The position numbers and the translations under genes were made by a program. This document shows, piece by piece, positions 29,772 to 37,943 of a DNA stretch of 42,261 bases. The notes under the pieces were generated by a model. That model worked only from the letters and a program-made list of their open reading frames with translations. It made no database searches and was not told the DNA's origin. Source of the stretch: Clostridia bacterium (GTDB taxonomy: Bacteria > Bacillota > Clostridia > Peptostreptococcales > Anaerovoracaceae); NCBI GenBank assembly GCA_030537495.1, contig JAUNMH010000008.1, forward strand, positions 42,646 through 84,906, in the 5' to 3' direction. Every line of letters starts with the position of its first letter. Within the stretch, counting starts at the first letter, position 1.

Positions 29772-31793
29772 ATGAGAATTGCACTAATTGGTAACCCAAA
29801 CAGTGGTAAAACTACAATGTTTAACGCGCTGACGGGTCGTAATGAAAAAACAGGCAACTGGGCGGGGGTAACAGTTGATAAGAGGGAATACCACATTAAG
29901 GATAAGTACTTTGCAGGGGATAAACGATGTGAGGAAGCTTTGATCGCTGTTGACCTACCGGGAGCATATTCTATGTCACCTTACACTCAGGAGGAAAGCG
30001 TAACAAGTAGCTATATTTTGCAGGAGAACCCAGATGTCATCGTAAACATCGTTGACGCTACAAATTTAAGTAGAAATCTTTTCCTGACTTCACAGCTTCT
30101 TGAACTTGGAATTCCTGTAGTTGTTGCTTTGAACAAGAGCGATATCAATAAGAAAAATGAGAAGACTATTGATGAGACTCATTTATCTCAGCTACTTGGA
30201 TGTGCTGTTGTGAAGACTGTTTCAACAGATGATAAGGGGCTAAAGGAAGTTGTGGATGCAGCCATTGGCGCGTACGGCAAAGGTCAGAAGGCCCCTTACA
30301 GAGAAGCAAAAATCGACCTTACTGATAAGGTAGCAGTTGAAGCAGAGGACAGAAAGAGATTTGACTTTGTAAACGGAATTGTAGCAGAAGTAGAAAAACG
30401 CAAAAAGGCCGCAAAGGAAGTTCACTTAAGTGATAAAATTGACGGAGTAATTACTCACCCTATTATTGGTATTCCAATTTTCGCAGCAGTAATGTTCCTT
30501 GTATTCTACATTTCTCAGTCTACACTGGGAACTTACTTGGCTGATATTTTAGTAGGCTGGATTGAAACCTTCCAAGGTTTTGTTGGCGATGAGTTAGCTA
30601 ATGCTAACCCTCTGGTTTATGCACTTCTAGTAGACGGTATAATCGGTGGTGTAGGTGCAGTAGTTGGATTCCTGCCGTTGGTAATGGTAATGTACTTCCT
30701 AATCGCCTTGCTTGAGGACTGCGGATACATGTCAAGAGCTACTGTTGTTCTTGATCCGATTTTCAAGAGAGTTGGTCTTTCAGGAAAGTCAGTTATTCCA
30801 ATGATTATCGGTACAGGTTGCGGAATTCCGGCAATTATGGCTTGCCGTACAATTAAGAATGAAAGAGAAAGAAGAACGACGGCTATGCTGGCAACATTCA
30901 TGCCTTGTGGAGCAAAACTTCCAGTTATCGCTTTATTCACTGGTGCTTTCTTCCCAGGTTCAAAGTGGGTTGGCCCTATGATGTACTTCGTAGGTATTAT
31001 CCTCATTCTTCTGGGCGCACTTCTAGTAAAAGCAGTTATGGGTATGAAGTACAGAAAATCATTCTTCATTATTGAATTACCTGAATACAAGGCACCTAGC
31101 CTGAAGCAGGCAACAATGTCAATGCTACAGAGAGGTAAGGCGTACATCGTAAAAGCTGGTACTGTAATTCTTGTTTGCAATACTGTAGTTCAGATTATGC
31201 AGTCATTTAACACAAGCTTCCAGCCAGTTGAAGAAGGAATGGAAAGCACATCAATTTTAGCGGCTGTTGCATCCCCATTTGCAGTGCTTCTTATTCCAGT
31301 TGTTGGCGTTGCAGCATGGCAACTAGCAGCAGCGGCTATTACAGGATTCATTGCTAAGGAAAATGTTGTAGGTACACTGGCAACAGTTTATGCAATGACA
31401 AACTTCATCGATGTTGATGAACTTGCTTTAGTAGGCGATGGAAATCACGTTGCTGCTGTAATGGGAATTACTCAGGTTGCGGCTCTTGCTTACCTAATGT
31501 TTAACTTATTTACACCTCCATGCTTTGCGGCTCTTGGAGCTATGAACTCAGAAATGCAGAGCGGTAAGTGGTTGTTTGCAGGAATCTGCTTACAGCTTGG
31601 AACAGGATTTACTGTAGGATTCCTTGTATATCAGATTGGTACATTGATTGTAACAGGAAGCCTTGGAGCAGGTTTCCTTGGCGGACTGATTGCGGTGCTT
31701 GTTTTCGCAGCAATTATTACAGTTTTGATTATCAGAGGTCAGAGAGAAGTTGCTGTAGACTATAAGTTAGATGGCAATATGAAGAAAGCGTAG
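29772..31793 (+). CDS. feoB: ferrous iron transport protein FeoB
   Basis: A 673-residue Fe2+ transporter. The cytosolic GTPase domain has GNPNSGKTTMFNALTG (G1), DLPGAYSMSPY (G3) and ALNKSD (G4). The membrane part has the two gate regions IIGTGCGIPAIMACRTI and ATFMPCGAKLPVIALF, plus AITGFIAKENVVGTLA, all FeoB signatures. The ATG at 29772 with GGAACGGAGGAATG upstream is preferred; a TTG at 29730 would add 14 unrelated residues. It is followed by the small Cys-rich partner gene. Confidence 0.97.
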   Translation: MRIALIGNPNSGKTTMFNALTGRNEKTGNWAGVTVDKREYHIKDKYFAGDKRCEEALIAVDLPGAYSMSPYTQEESVTSSYILQENPDVIVNIVDATNLSRNLFLTSQLLELGIPVVVALNKSDINKKNEKTIDETHLSQLLGCAVVKTVSTDDKGLKEVVDAAIGAYGKGQKAPYREAKIDLTDKVAVEAEDRKRFDFVNGIVAEVEKRKKAAKEVHLSDKIDGVITHPIIGIPIFAAVMFLVFYISQSTLGTYLADILVGWIETFQGFVGDELANANPLVYALLVDGIIGGVGAVVGFLPLVMVMYFLIALLEDCGYMSRATVVLDPIFKRVGLSGKSVIPMIIGTGCGIPAIMACRTIKNERERRTTAMLATFMPCGAKLPVIALFTGAFFPGSKWVGPMMYFVGIILILLGALLVKAVMGMKYRKSFFIIELPEYKAPSLKQATMSMLQRGKAYIVKAGTVILVCNTVVQIMQSFNTSFQPVEEGMESTSILAAVASPFAVLLIPVVGVAAWQLAAAAITGFIAKENVVGTLATVYAMTNFIDVDELALVGDGNHVAAVMGITQVAALAYLMFNLFTPPCFAALGAMNSEMQSGKWLFAGICLQLGTGFTVGFLVYQIGTLIVTGSLGAGFLGGLIAVLVFAAIITVLIIRGQREVAVDYKLDGNMKKA

Positions 31794-31831
31794 TAATATA
31801 AATACAAAATGGGGGAAAGGACGGAAGAGAT

Positions 31832-31978
31832 ATGGAAAGTATAATTGCAATTGTGGTTGTAGGTGTCATAGTGGCTGCCGCTATTGGATACATTGTTAAG
31901 GAAAAGAAGAAAGGCACGAAATGCATAGGATGCCCGTCCTGCAAAGAGTGCGCTAAGAAAAGCGGACATTGTCACTAA
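31832..31978 (+). CDS. FeoB-associated Cys-rich membrane peptide
   Basis: A 48-residue protein: one transmembrane helix (about 3-22), a Lys-rich stop (KEKKKG) and a tail with Cys31, 34, 37, 40 and 47 (CIGCPSCKEC and HCH end). This is the FeoB-associated Cys-rich membrane protein type found downstream of feoB in many Firmicutes. The CxxCxxCxxC array probably binds iron or an Fe-S cluster at the membrane. GGGGGAAAGGACGG upstream serves as ribosome binding site, 38 nt after feoB. Confidence 0.9.
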   Translation: MESIIAIVVVGVIVAAAIGYIVKEKKKGTKCIGCPSCKECAKKSGHCH

Positions 31979-32013
31979 ATTAGATCCTAAACTATAGAAT
32001 CGATAAAAATTAG

Positions 32014-32049
32014 CAAAGTGCTTTTGGATTAAAGCACTTTGTTTTTTTT
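32014..32049 (+). terminator. intrinsic terminator of the feo operon
   Basis: CAAAGTGCTTT (32014-32024) pairs perfectly with AAAGCACTTTG (32031-32041) around TGGATT; T8 follows. It marks the end of the accessory block. Confidence 0.95.
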
Positions 32050-32057
32050 CGTTTATA

Positions 32058-32066
32058 TGCTATAAT
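32058..32066 (+). promoter_or_regulatory. extended -10 promoter of the pyrH operon
   Basis: TGC followed by TATAAT (32061-32066), an extended -10; no clear -35. About 36 bp before the pyrH ATG, which has AAGGAG upstream. Confidence 0.6.
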
Positions 32067-32101
32067 CGAAGGAACATAACAATGAGCAGAAGGAGATTGA
32101 A

Positions 32102-32806
32102 ATGGAACCAAAATACAAACGAGTTCTTCTAAAAATCAGCGGCGAAGCACTGGCAGGAGAACAGAAATTTGGAATTAATGAAGCAATGGTAAGAAAAGTT
32201 GCTGCACAGGTTAAAGATATTCACGATCTGGGAGTTCAGGTTGCCATAGTAGTCGGTGGCGGAAACTTCTGGAGAGGTAGAACCAGTGGAGATATGGACA
32301 GAGCTACAGCAGACTATATGGGAATGCTGGCGACTGTTATGAATTCACTGGCGCTTCAGGACGGACTGCTTGCAGCCGGAGTGAAGGCAAGAGTACAGAC
32401 TGCAATTGAAATGAGAGAAATTGCAGAACCTTATGCTCGTAGAAAGGCTATCAGCCAGTTAGAGCAGGGCGATATCGTAATCTTTGGAGCAGGAACAGGA
32501 AGCCCGTTCTTCTCAACAGACACAACTGCAGCACTTAGAGCAGTTGAAGTTGGAGCTGATATTATTCTGCTTGCCAAGAACGTAGATGCTGTCTATTCCG
32601 ACGACCCACAGACAAATCCAGAGGCTGTTAAGTACGATGAACTTACACATATGGAAGTAATTGAAAAAGATCTTAAGGTTATGGACTTAACTGCTGCTAC
32701 ATTATGCAAGGATAACAATATTGCTATTCACGTATTCGGAGTTGCTGAAGAAGGAAATGTTCTTAAGGCAGTTTGCGGAGAAAAAATCGGAACAATCATC
32801 AGATAA
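32102..32806 (+). CDS. pyrH: UMP kinase
   Basis: A 234-residue hexameric UMP kinase of the amino-acid kinase fold (UMP + ATP to UDP + ADP). Motifs: [36 protein letters not shown] and [11 protein letters not shown]. Length is standard. It starts the pyrH-frr-uppS-cdsA-dxr-rseP-ispG-polC run. In many Firmicutes rpsB-tsf lie directly upstream; here they are 12.5 kb away. Confidence 0.98.
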   Translation: MEPKYKRVLLKISGEALAGEQKFGINEAMVRKVAAQVKDIHDLGVQVAIVVGGGNFWRGRTSGDMDRATADYMGMLATVMNSLALQDGLLAAGVKARVQTAIEMREIAEPYARRKAISQLEQGDIVIFGAGTGSPFFSTDTTAALRAVEVGADIILLAKNVDAVYSDDPQTNPEAVKYDELTHMEVIEKDLKVMDLTAATLCKDNNIAIHVFGVAEEGNVLKAVCGEKIGTIIR

Positions 32807-32846
32807 GTTCCCAAAATGATTTAGACTTAATTTTTAGGAGGAAAAC

Positions 32847-33401
32847 ATGAGCCATTCACACAAATCATTAGAAGATAAAATTGAAAGAAGTATCGAACTT
32901 CTTAAGGAAGACTTGAACACTGTAAGAGCAGGAAGAGCAAACCCTGCATTATTAGATAAGGTTATGGTAGAATACTACGGAGTACCTACACCGCTTAAGA
33001 ACCTTTCCAACGTTTCAGTTCCAGATCCAAGAACTCTTTTAATCTCACCATTTGATGTAAAGAGCATTGGAGATATTGAAAAGGCAATTAACATTGCTGA
33101 TATTGGAATCACTCCAACTAACGATGGTAAGTGCATCAGACTTGCAATTCCAGTAGTAACTGAAGAAAGAAGAAAAGAGCTTACTAAGACTACAAAGAAA
33201 ATGGGTGAGCAGGCAAAGGTTGCAGTAAGAAACCTAAGAAGAGATGCTAATGAACATCTTAAGAAGGATCAGAAAGACGGAGAACTTACTGAAGACGATT
33301 TAAAGAAGGAACTTGATAAGGTTCAGAAGACAATCGAAGCTGCAGTTAAGAAAATCGATGAAATCGTTGCAACTAAGGATAAGGAAATCCTAGAAGTATA
33401 A
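32847..33401 (+). CDS. frr: ribosome recycling factor
   Basis: A 184-residue RRF that, with EF-G, splits post-termination ribosomes. DLNTVRAGRANPALLDKVMV and YGVPTPLKNLSNVSVPDPRT are diagnostic, followed by VTEERRKELTK and RNLRRDANEHLKK in the three-helix bundle. AGGAGG lies before the ATG. A 10-bp hairpin without a U-tract follows the stop. Confidence 0.98.
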   Translation: MSHSHKSLEDKIERSIELLKEDLNTVRAGRANPALLDKVMVEYYGVPTPLKNLSNVSVPDPRTLLISPFDVKSIGDIEKAINIADIGITPTNDGKCIRLAIPVVTEERRKELTKTTKKMGEQAKVAVRNLRRDANEHLKKDQKDGELTEDDLKKELDKVQKTIEAAVKKIDEIVATKDKEILEV

Positions 33402-33420
33402 ACTGAATAACAATATTATA

Positions 33421-33445
33421 GGGCTGTTTCAATGTGGAACAGCCC
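33421..33445 (+). other. intercistronic hairpin, frr-uppS
   Basis: GGGCTGTTTC (33421-33430) pairs with GGAACAGCCC (33436-33445) around AATGT (8 Watson-Crick pairs plus two wobble or weak positions). No U-tract, so probably an mRNA stability or processing element inside the operon. Confidence 0.65.
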
Positions 33446-33483
33446 TGCAATAGGTTAAGGGAAAAATAAGCAGGTCAGAAATT

Positions 33484-34212
33484 ATGATTGATATGGACAG
33501 AATTCCAGAAAGCATAGCTGTCATTATGGATGGAAACGGCAGATGGGCGAAGAAAAGATTCTTGCCAAGAGTTGCCGGACACAATGCAGGGATGCTTGCA
33601 ATGAAGGAAATAATTAAAACAGCGTCAACTATAGGTGTAAAGCACCTTACAGTATATGCATTTTCCACGGAAAACTGGAAGAGGACAGAAGAAGAAGTCA
33701 GCGGAATATTTAAGCTTTTGGTAAAATACGTCGATAGTGAGCTCGATGAACTTCACAAGAACAATGTAAGAGTAAGAATACTAGGAGATTACAGCATTAT
33801 ACCGAAAGCTGCAAAAAATAGCATCGAAAAATCACTGGCAACCACTGCAGAAAATACAGGGTTGCAGTTTAACATAGCATTAAACTACGGAAGTAGAGCA
33901 GAAATAGTAAGAGCAGTAAATAGAATTAACGAAGATATAAGAGGCGGAAAGCTGGAGGCTGACACAGAAGTTACAGAAGAACTTCTTAGCAGATACCTTT
34001 ATACTGGCGACGAAAACGGAAACATTCCGGACCCAGACCTTATTATCAGAACCAGCGGCGAGGAACGACTATCAAACTTCTTACTATGGCAAAGTGCATA
34101 TAGCGAATTCGCATTTACAGATGTGCTTTGGCCAGACTTTACACCGGAAGAATTTAAGCGTTTAATCGAAGTTTACCAGAACCGTGACCGTAGATTTGGA
34201 GGAAGAAAATAA
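33484..34212 (+). CDS. uppS: isoprenyl (undecaprenyl) diphosphate synthase
   Basis: A 242-residue cis-prenyltransferase that builds undecaprenyl diphosphate, the lipid carrier for peptidoglycan. AVIMDGNGRWAKKR has the catalytic Asp16 and the diphosphate-binding Gly-Arg; also visible are YAFSTENWKR, FNIALNYGSRAEI and RTSGEERLSNFLLWQ. The ribosome binding site is weak; an in-frame ATG at 33493 is an alternative start. Next gene cdsA begins one base after the stop. Confidence 0.97.
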   Translation: MIDMDRIPESIAVIMDGNGRWAKKRFLPRVAGHNAGMLAMKEIIKTASTIGVKHLTVYAFSTENWKRTEEEVSGIFKLLVKYVDSELDELHKNNVRVRILGDYSIIPKAAKNSIEKSLATTAENTGLQFNIALNYGSRAEIVRAVNRINEDIRGGKLEADTEVTEELLSRYLYTGDENGNIPDPDLIIRTSGEERLSNFLLWQSAYSEFAFTDVLWPDFTPEEFKRLIEVYQNRDRRFGGRK

Positions 34213-34213
34213 T

Positions 34214-34999
34214 ATGAAGACAAGAGTAATATCAGGATTCGCAATGGTGCCATTTCTGGCCCTTGTATATCTTGGAGGATACCCGCTTTTGGCGCTGTGC
34301 ATAGTTATAGCTGCCATTGGAGTTAGAGAGTTTTACAATGGATTTCAGGCAATGGGCATCAATCCGTGCCATGCACTTGGATACGTTTCAATTGCAGTGC
34401 TTTATGTGCTTAATTTTGTTGCTCCTGGCAACTTCCAGCTAATATGCGCATGGCTTGCAGGCAGCATTATGCTAAGTTCACTGTACATGTTCAAAACTAC
34501 CGAAAGAACACCTATGGATGCAATGGCAACAATGGTTGGAATCATCTATGTGGTATTCTTCTCATATCACGTGGTTTTAGTAGACCAGGATCCTAAATAT
34601 TCAGCATTTGTATGGATGATACTGATTTCGGCATTCTGTACAGATATTTTCGCATATTTTAGCGGATATTTCTTTGGAAAGCACAAGCTTTGCCCACATC
34701 TGAGCCCGAAAAAAACCATCGAAGGCGCAGTAGGCGGAACCCTTGGTGCTGTAATTTGTTGCGGACTTTTCGGTTACTTTATCGAGCCGTCACTTTGGTG
34801 GCACTGCGTCATCATGGGCTTCATCGCAGCAATTCTTTCACAGTGTGGCGACCTTACAGCCAGCGCTTACAAGAGAAAAATGGGTATCAAAGACTACGGA
34901 AATCTAATTCCCGGCCACGGCGGAATCATGGACAGATTCGACAGCGTGCTGTTCACCGCGCCCGTAGTATATTATTACATTGCCCTAGTTCTTAACTAA
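34214..34999 (+). CDS. cdsA: phosphatidate cytidylyltransferase
   Basis: A 261-residue membrane enzyme (about 7-8 helices) that makes CDP-diacylglycerol from phosphatidate and CTP. The C-terminal signature SQCGDLTASAYKRKMGIKD, followed by PGHGGIMDRFDS, is complete. The ATG at 34214 is chosen (GGAGG at 34198-34202 inside the end of uppS); a GTG at 34184 would overlap uppS by 29 nt. A hairpin covers its stop codon. Confidence 0.95.
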   Translation: MKTRVISGFAMVPFLALVYLGGYPLLALCIVIAAIGVREFYNGFQAMGINPCHALGYVSIAVLYVLNFVAPGNFQLICAWLAGSIMLSSLYMFKTTERTPMDAMATMVGIIYVVFFSYHVVLVDQDPKYSAFVWMILISAFCTDIFAYFSGYFFGKHKLCPHLSPKKTIEGAVGGTLGAVICCGLFGYFIEPSLWWHCVIMGFIAAILSQCGDLTASAYKRKMGIKDYGNLIPGHGGIMDRFDSVLFTAPVVYYYIALVLN

Positions 35000-35005
35000 G
35001 GCAAT
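34979..35005 (+). other. hairpin spanning the cdsA stop codon
   Basis: ATTGCC-C-TAGTT pairs with AACTA-A-GGCAAT around CTT: 11 base pairs with one mismatch. The cdsA TAA (34997-34999) is inside the 3' arm. No U-tract. Confidence 0.6.
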
Positions 35006-35042
35006 CTATCAAAACCAACAGAGAACATTTTGGAGGAATGGG

Positions 35043-36182
35043 ATGAAAAAAGTTACAATACTAGGAAGCACAGGCTCTATCGGCACCCAGGCCCTGGATG
35101 TTATAAGAGAAAATAGAGAAGACTTTCATATTACGGCCCTAACATGTGGTTCCAATGTGGAGCGCATAAGGGAACAGATAAAAGAATTTAAACCAGAAAT
35201 GATTTCAGTTGCTGGTGAAGAAGATGCAAAAGTACTTCAGACAGAGTTCCCTGAGCTAGACGTGCATTATGGCGAAGAAGGACAGATTGCAGCTGCAGAA
35301 TCAGACTGTGATGTTCTGCTTAATTCAGTAATGGGTATGAGAGGACTTGTACCTACATGCAGAGCTATAGAAAAGGGCAGAGACATTGCCCTTGCAAATA
35401 AGGAAACACTGGTAGCAGGCGGACAGGTAGTAATGGATTTGGTAAAAAAACACCAGGTAAAGATGCTTCCTGTAGACAGTGAGCACAGTGCTATTTTTCA
35501 GTGCCTTCAGGGAAATGAGGGAAAGAAAATCAATAAAATTCTTCTGACAGCATCAGGCGGACCATTCAGAGGATATACCATGAAGGAACTAGAAAAAGTG
35601 ACTTTAGAACAGGCACTTAAACATCCAAAGTGGACTATGGGACGTAAGATTACCATAGATTCTGCAACTATGATGAATAAGGGCCTAGAAGTTATAGAAG
35701 CCAAGTGGCTATTTGACGTAGATCTTGACAGAATACAAATTCTAGTTCATCCACAGAGCATCGTTCACTCTGCAGTTGAATTTGAAGACACCTCCATAAT
35801 AGCACAGCTAGGACTTCCAGATATGAGAATTCCTATTAGCGTTGCCCTAGGCTATCCTAATAGAATTCCGTATGGTGGCAAAGGACTGGATTTCTTCAAA
35901 GAAGGTGCAAACCTTACATTTGAAGAACCGAATCCACAAGTTTTCCGCTGCATAGGCCTTGCCTATGAGGCATCAAAAGCAGGGGGAAGCTATCCAGTTG
36001 TTCTTAACGGAGCAAATGAAGTTCTTGTTGATATGTTCTTAAAGAAAGAGATTTCTTTCATAGACATTCAGAGAACACTTGAAAAAACATTGGAAAAACA
36101 TAATCCTATATATGATTTAGGATTAGAAGATATTTTAAGTATCGATAAGGAAATTCGTAAGGAGATTAGAGAAAATATATGA
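35043..36182 (+). CDS. dxr: 1-deoxy-D-xylulose 5-phosphate reductoisomerase
   Basis: A 379-residue enzyme of the MEP isoprenoid pathway (DXP to MEP, NADPH). NADPH-binding GSTGSIGTQALDVI opens the protein; metal and substrate motifs are LPVDSEHSAIFQCL, LTASGGPFRGYTM and HPKWTMGRKITIDSATMMNKG. GGAGG 5 nt before the ATG. The stop overlaps the rseP start by 4 nt (ATGA). Together with ispG two genes on, it shows that isoprenoids come from the MEP pathway, feeding uppS. Confidence 0.98.
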   Translation: MKKVTILGSTGSIGTQALDVIRENREDFHITALTCGSNVERIREQIKEFKPEMISVAGEEDAKVLQTEFPELDVHYGEEGQIAAAESDCDVLLNSVMGMRGLVPTCRAIEKGRDIALANKETLVAGGQVVMDLVKKHQVKMLPVDSEHSAIFQCLQGNEGKKINKILLTASGGPFRGYTMKELEKVTLEQALKHPKWTMGRKITIDSATMMNKGLEVIEAKWLFDVDLDRIQILVHPQSIVHSAVEFEDTSIIAQLGLPDMRIPISVALGYPNRIPYGGKGLDFFKEGANLTFEEPNPQVFRCIGLAYEASKAGGSYPVVLNGANEVLVDMFLKKEISFIDIQRTLEKTLEKHNPIYDLGLEDILSIDKEIRKEIRENI

Positions 36183-36895
36183 CAGCAGTTTATGCAATAA
36201 TTCTGTTTGTTTTGTTAATCTTTCCTCATGAGCTAGGGCATTTCATTGTAGCTAAGGCTGTGGGCGTAAAGGTTAATGAATTTTCATTTGGGATGGGACC
36301 TGCAATTTATAAGAAAGAGAAGGGCGAAACTACTTATTCAATAAGACTGGTACCTGTAGGAGGATACTGTGCCATGGAAGGCGAGGATGAGGATTCCGAT
36401 GACAGTCGTTCTTTTGGGAATCAGTCGGCATGGGGAAAAATCGCAATTCTTATTGCAGGAGCGGCCATGAATTTGCTCATTGCAATTGTTGTGGCCACAA
36501 TAACTTATAAATCCTTTACCATTGGTTGTAAGGCTACATGGTATTTGGGAGATTTAATGTTTAAGTCACTTGGAATGCTAATAACAGGGAAGGTACCAGT
36601 GTCAGACCTATCCGGTCCTGTTGGCATTATCAGCATGGCGGGCGAAACAGTTCACTATGGCATGATCTATTTTGGAAATTTGGTAGTTTTGATGAGCTTA
36701 AATTTAGCCGTAATTAATATGTTGCCGCTACCGGCACTTGACGGAGGGCGTATACTCTTTGTCATAATCAGAAAAATTGCTGGCAATCGCATAACCGACG
36801 AAAATGAGGGAAAAGTTCACGGCATTGGACTGATGCTTTTGCTGGGGCTGATTGTTTTTGTGACGTGGAATGATATTGTGAGGTTGTTTACATGA
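36179..36895 (+). CDS. rseP: RseP/RasP-type site-2 protease lacking the PDZ domain
   Basis: A 238-residue intramembrane zinc metalloprotease. HELGH (His17, Glu18, His21) and LPALDGGR (Asp188) supply the zinc ligands. Family blocks FSFGMGPAIYKKEKGETTYS, LVPVGGYCAMEGED and SDLSGPVGIISMAG are intact. RasP/RseP proteins are usually 340-450 residues, with one or two PDZ domains between the second and third helices. Here ATITYKSFTIGC (about 106-117) runs directly into WYLGDLMFKSLGMLITGK (121-138), so the PDZ region is gone. Overlaps dxr and ispG by 4 nt each. Frame intact, position canonical. Confidence 0.93.
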   Translation: MTAVYAIILFVLLIFPHELGHFIVAKAVGVKVNEFSFGMGPAIYKKEKGETTYSIRLVPVGGYCAMEGEDEDSDDSRSFGNQSAWGKIAILIAGAAMNLLIAIVVATITYKSFTIGCKATWYLGDLMFKSLGMLITGKVPVSDLSGPVGIISMAGETVHYGMIYFGNLVVLMSLNLAVINMLPLPALDGGRILFVIIRKIAGNRITDENEGKVHGIGLMLLLGLIVFVTWNDIVRLFT

Positions 36896-37935
36896 GAAAA
36901 AGTGTGAAATGCGGAAATGTTGTAATTGGTGGAGACGCACCTGTTTCCATTCAGTCAATGACCAATGTGGATTCTCATAATGAGAAGGCACTTATTGAAC
37001 AGGTTAATGCCCTGGCGTCAGAAGGCTGCGAAATCGTTAGAATTGCAGTTCCAGACCAGGAGGCTGTGGAGGTTTTCGGAAGAGTTAAGGAGAAAACCAA
37101 TGTGCCCCTAGTTGCAGATATACATTTTGACTATAGACTGGCAATCGGTGCCATTGAGGCCGGCGCTGACAAAATCAGAATAAATCCGGGAAATATTGGC
37201 TCTGCCGATAGAGTCAAGGCCGTGGTTCAAGCCGCTAAAGCTAGAAATATTCCAATTAGAATCGGAGTCAATTCCGGATCTCTTGAAAAGGACATCGTGG
37301 TAAAATATGGAGGCGTAACGGCAGAGGGCTTAGCCGAGAGCGCTCTACGCAACCTTGAATTAGTTGCATCAATGGGTTACAATCAGCTAGTAGTTTCCCT
37401 GAAATCCTCGGATGTAAGGATGAACTACCGAGCCCACAAAATCGTGGCGGAGAAAACAGATTACCCTATTCACATCGGCATAACTGAGGCAGGAACTCTA
37501 AGGCGCGGTAAGGTAAAATCTGCCATCGGCATCGGGGCCCTGCTTCTAGATGACATCGGCGACACTATGCGCGTTTCACTGACAGCGGATCCTCTTGAAG
37601 AGGTAAGATATGCAAAAGAAATACTTCAGACTTTGGGCATGCGTCCCCAGAAAGTGAACCTGGTTTCCTGCCCGACTTGTGGCAGAACTAAAATCGCTTT
37701 GGAAAAGTTAGCAGAAGAGGTTGACCGTCGCCTAGAACAGGAGCAGCTGCCTGACAATCTTAAAGTTGCCGTAATGGGTTGCGTCGTAAACGGCCCAGGC
37801 GAGGCAAAGGAAGCAGACTTCGGCGTAGCAGGCGGAGACGGCAAGGGCGTAATTTTTGCCAAAGGTAAGGTTATCAAAACAGTCAGAGAAGATGAAATCG
37901 TTGATGAGTTAATCAAGACAATAAAAGGAATTTAA
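36892..37935 (+). CDS. ispG: 4-hydroxy-3-methylbut-2-enyl diphosphate synthase (flavodoxin)
   Basis: A 347-residue 4Fe-4S enzyme of the MEP pathway (MEcPP to HMBPP). The TIM-barrel part has VSIQSMTNVDSHN and KIRINPGNIG. The Fe-S part has Cys260 and Cys263 (VSCPTCGRTK), Cys297 and Glu304 (GCVVNGPGEAKEAD). Its start overlaps the rseP stop (ATGA). polC begins 8 nt after the stop. Length is that of the short bacterial form. Confidence 0.97.
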   Translation: MRKSVKCGNVVIGGDAPVSIQSMTNVDSHNEKALIEQVNALASEGCEIVRIAVPDQEAVEVFGRVKEKTNVPLVADIHFDYRLAIGAIEAGADKIRINPGNIGSADRVKAVVQAAKARNIPIRIGVNSGSLEKDIVVKYGGVTAEGLAESALRNLELVASMGYNQLVVSLKSSDVRMNYRAHKIVAEKTDYPIHIGITEAGTLRRGKVKSAIGIGALLLDDIGDTMRVSLTADPLEEVRYAKEILQTLGMRPQKVNLVSCPTCGRTKIALEKLAEEVDRRLEQEQLPDNLKVAVMGCVVNGPGEAKEADFGVAGGDGKGVIFAKGKVIKTVREDEIVDELIKTIKGI

Positions 37936-37943
37936 AATACAGA

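Noticed and set aside
30617..31180. Minus-strand ORF of 187 codons inside feoB
   Set aside because: It mirrors the membrane segments of FeoB; the sense frame carries all FeoB motifs.
19566..32057. Genomic island or mobile element
   Set aside because: No integrase, transposase, tRNA-end duplication or flanking repeat was seen, and base use looks like the flanks by eye.
33421..33445. Terminator between frr and uppS
   Set aside because: The stem is good, but no T-run follows and the operon continues; listed as a hairpin only.
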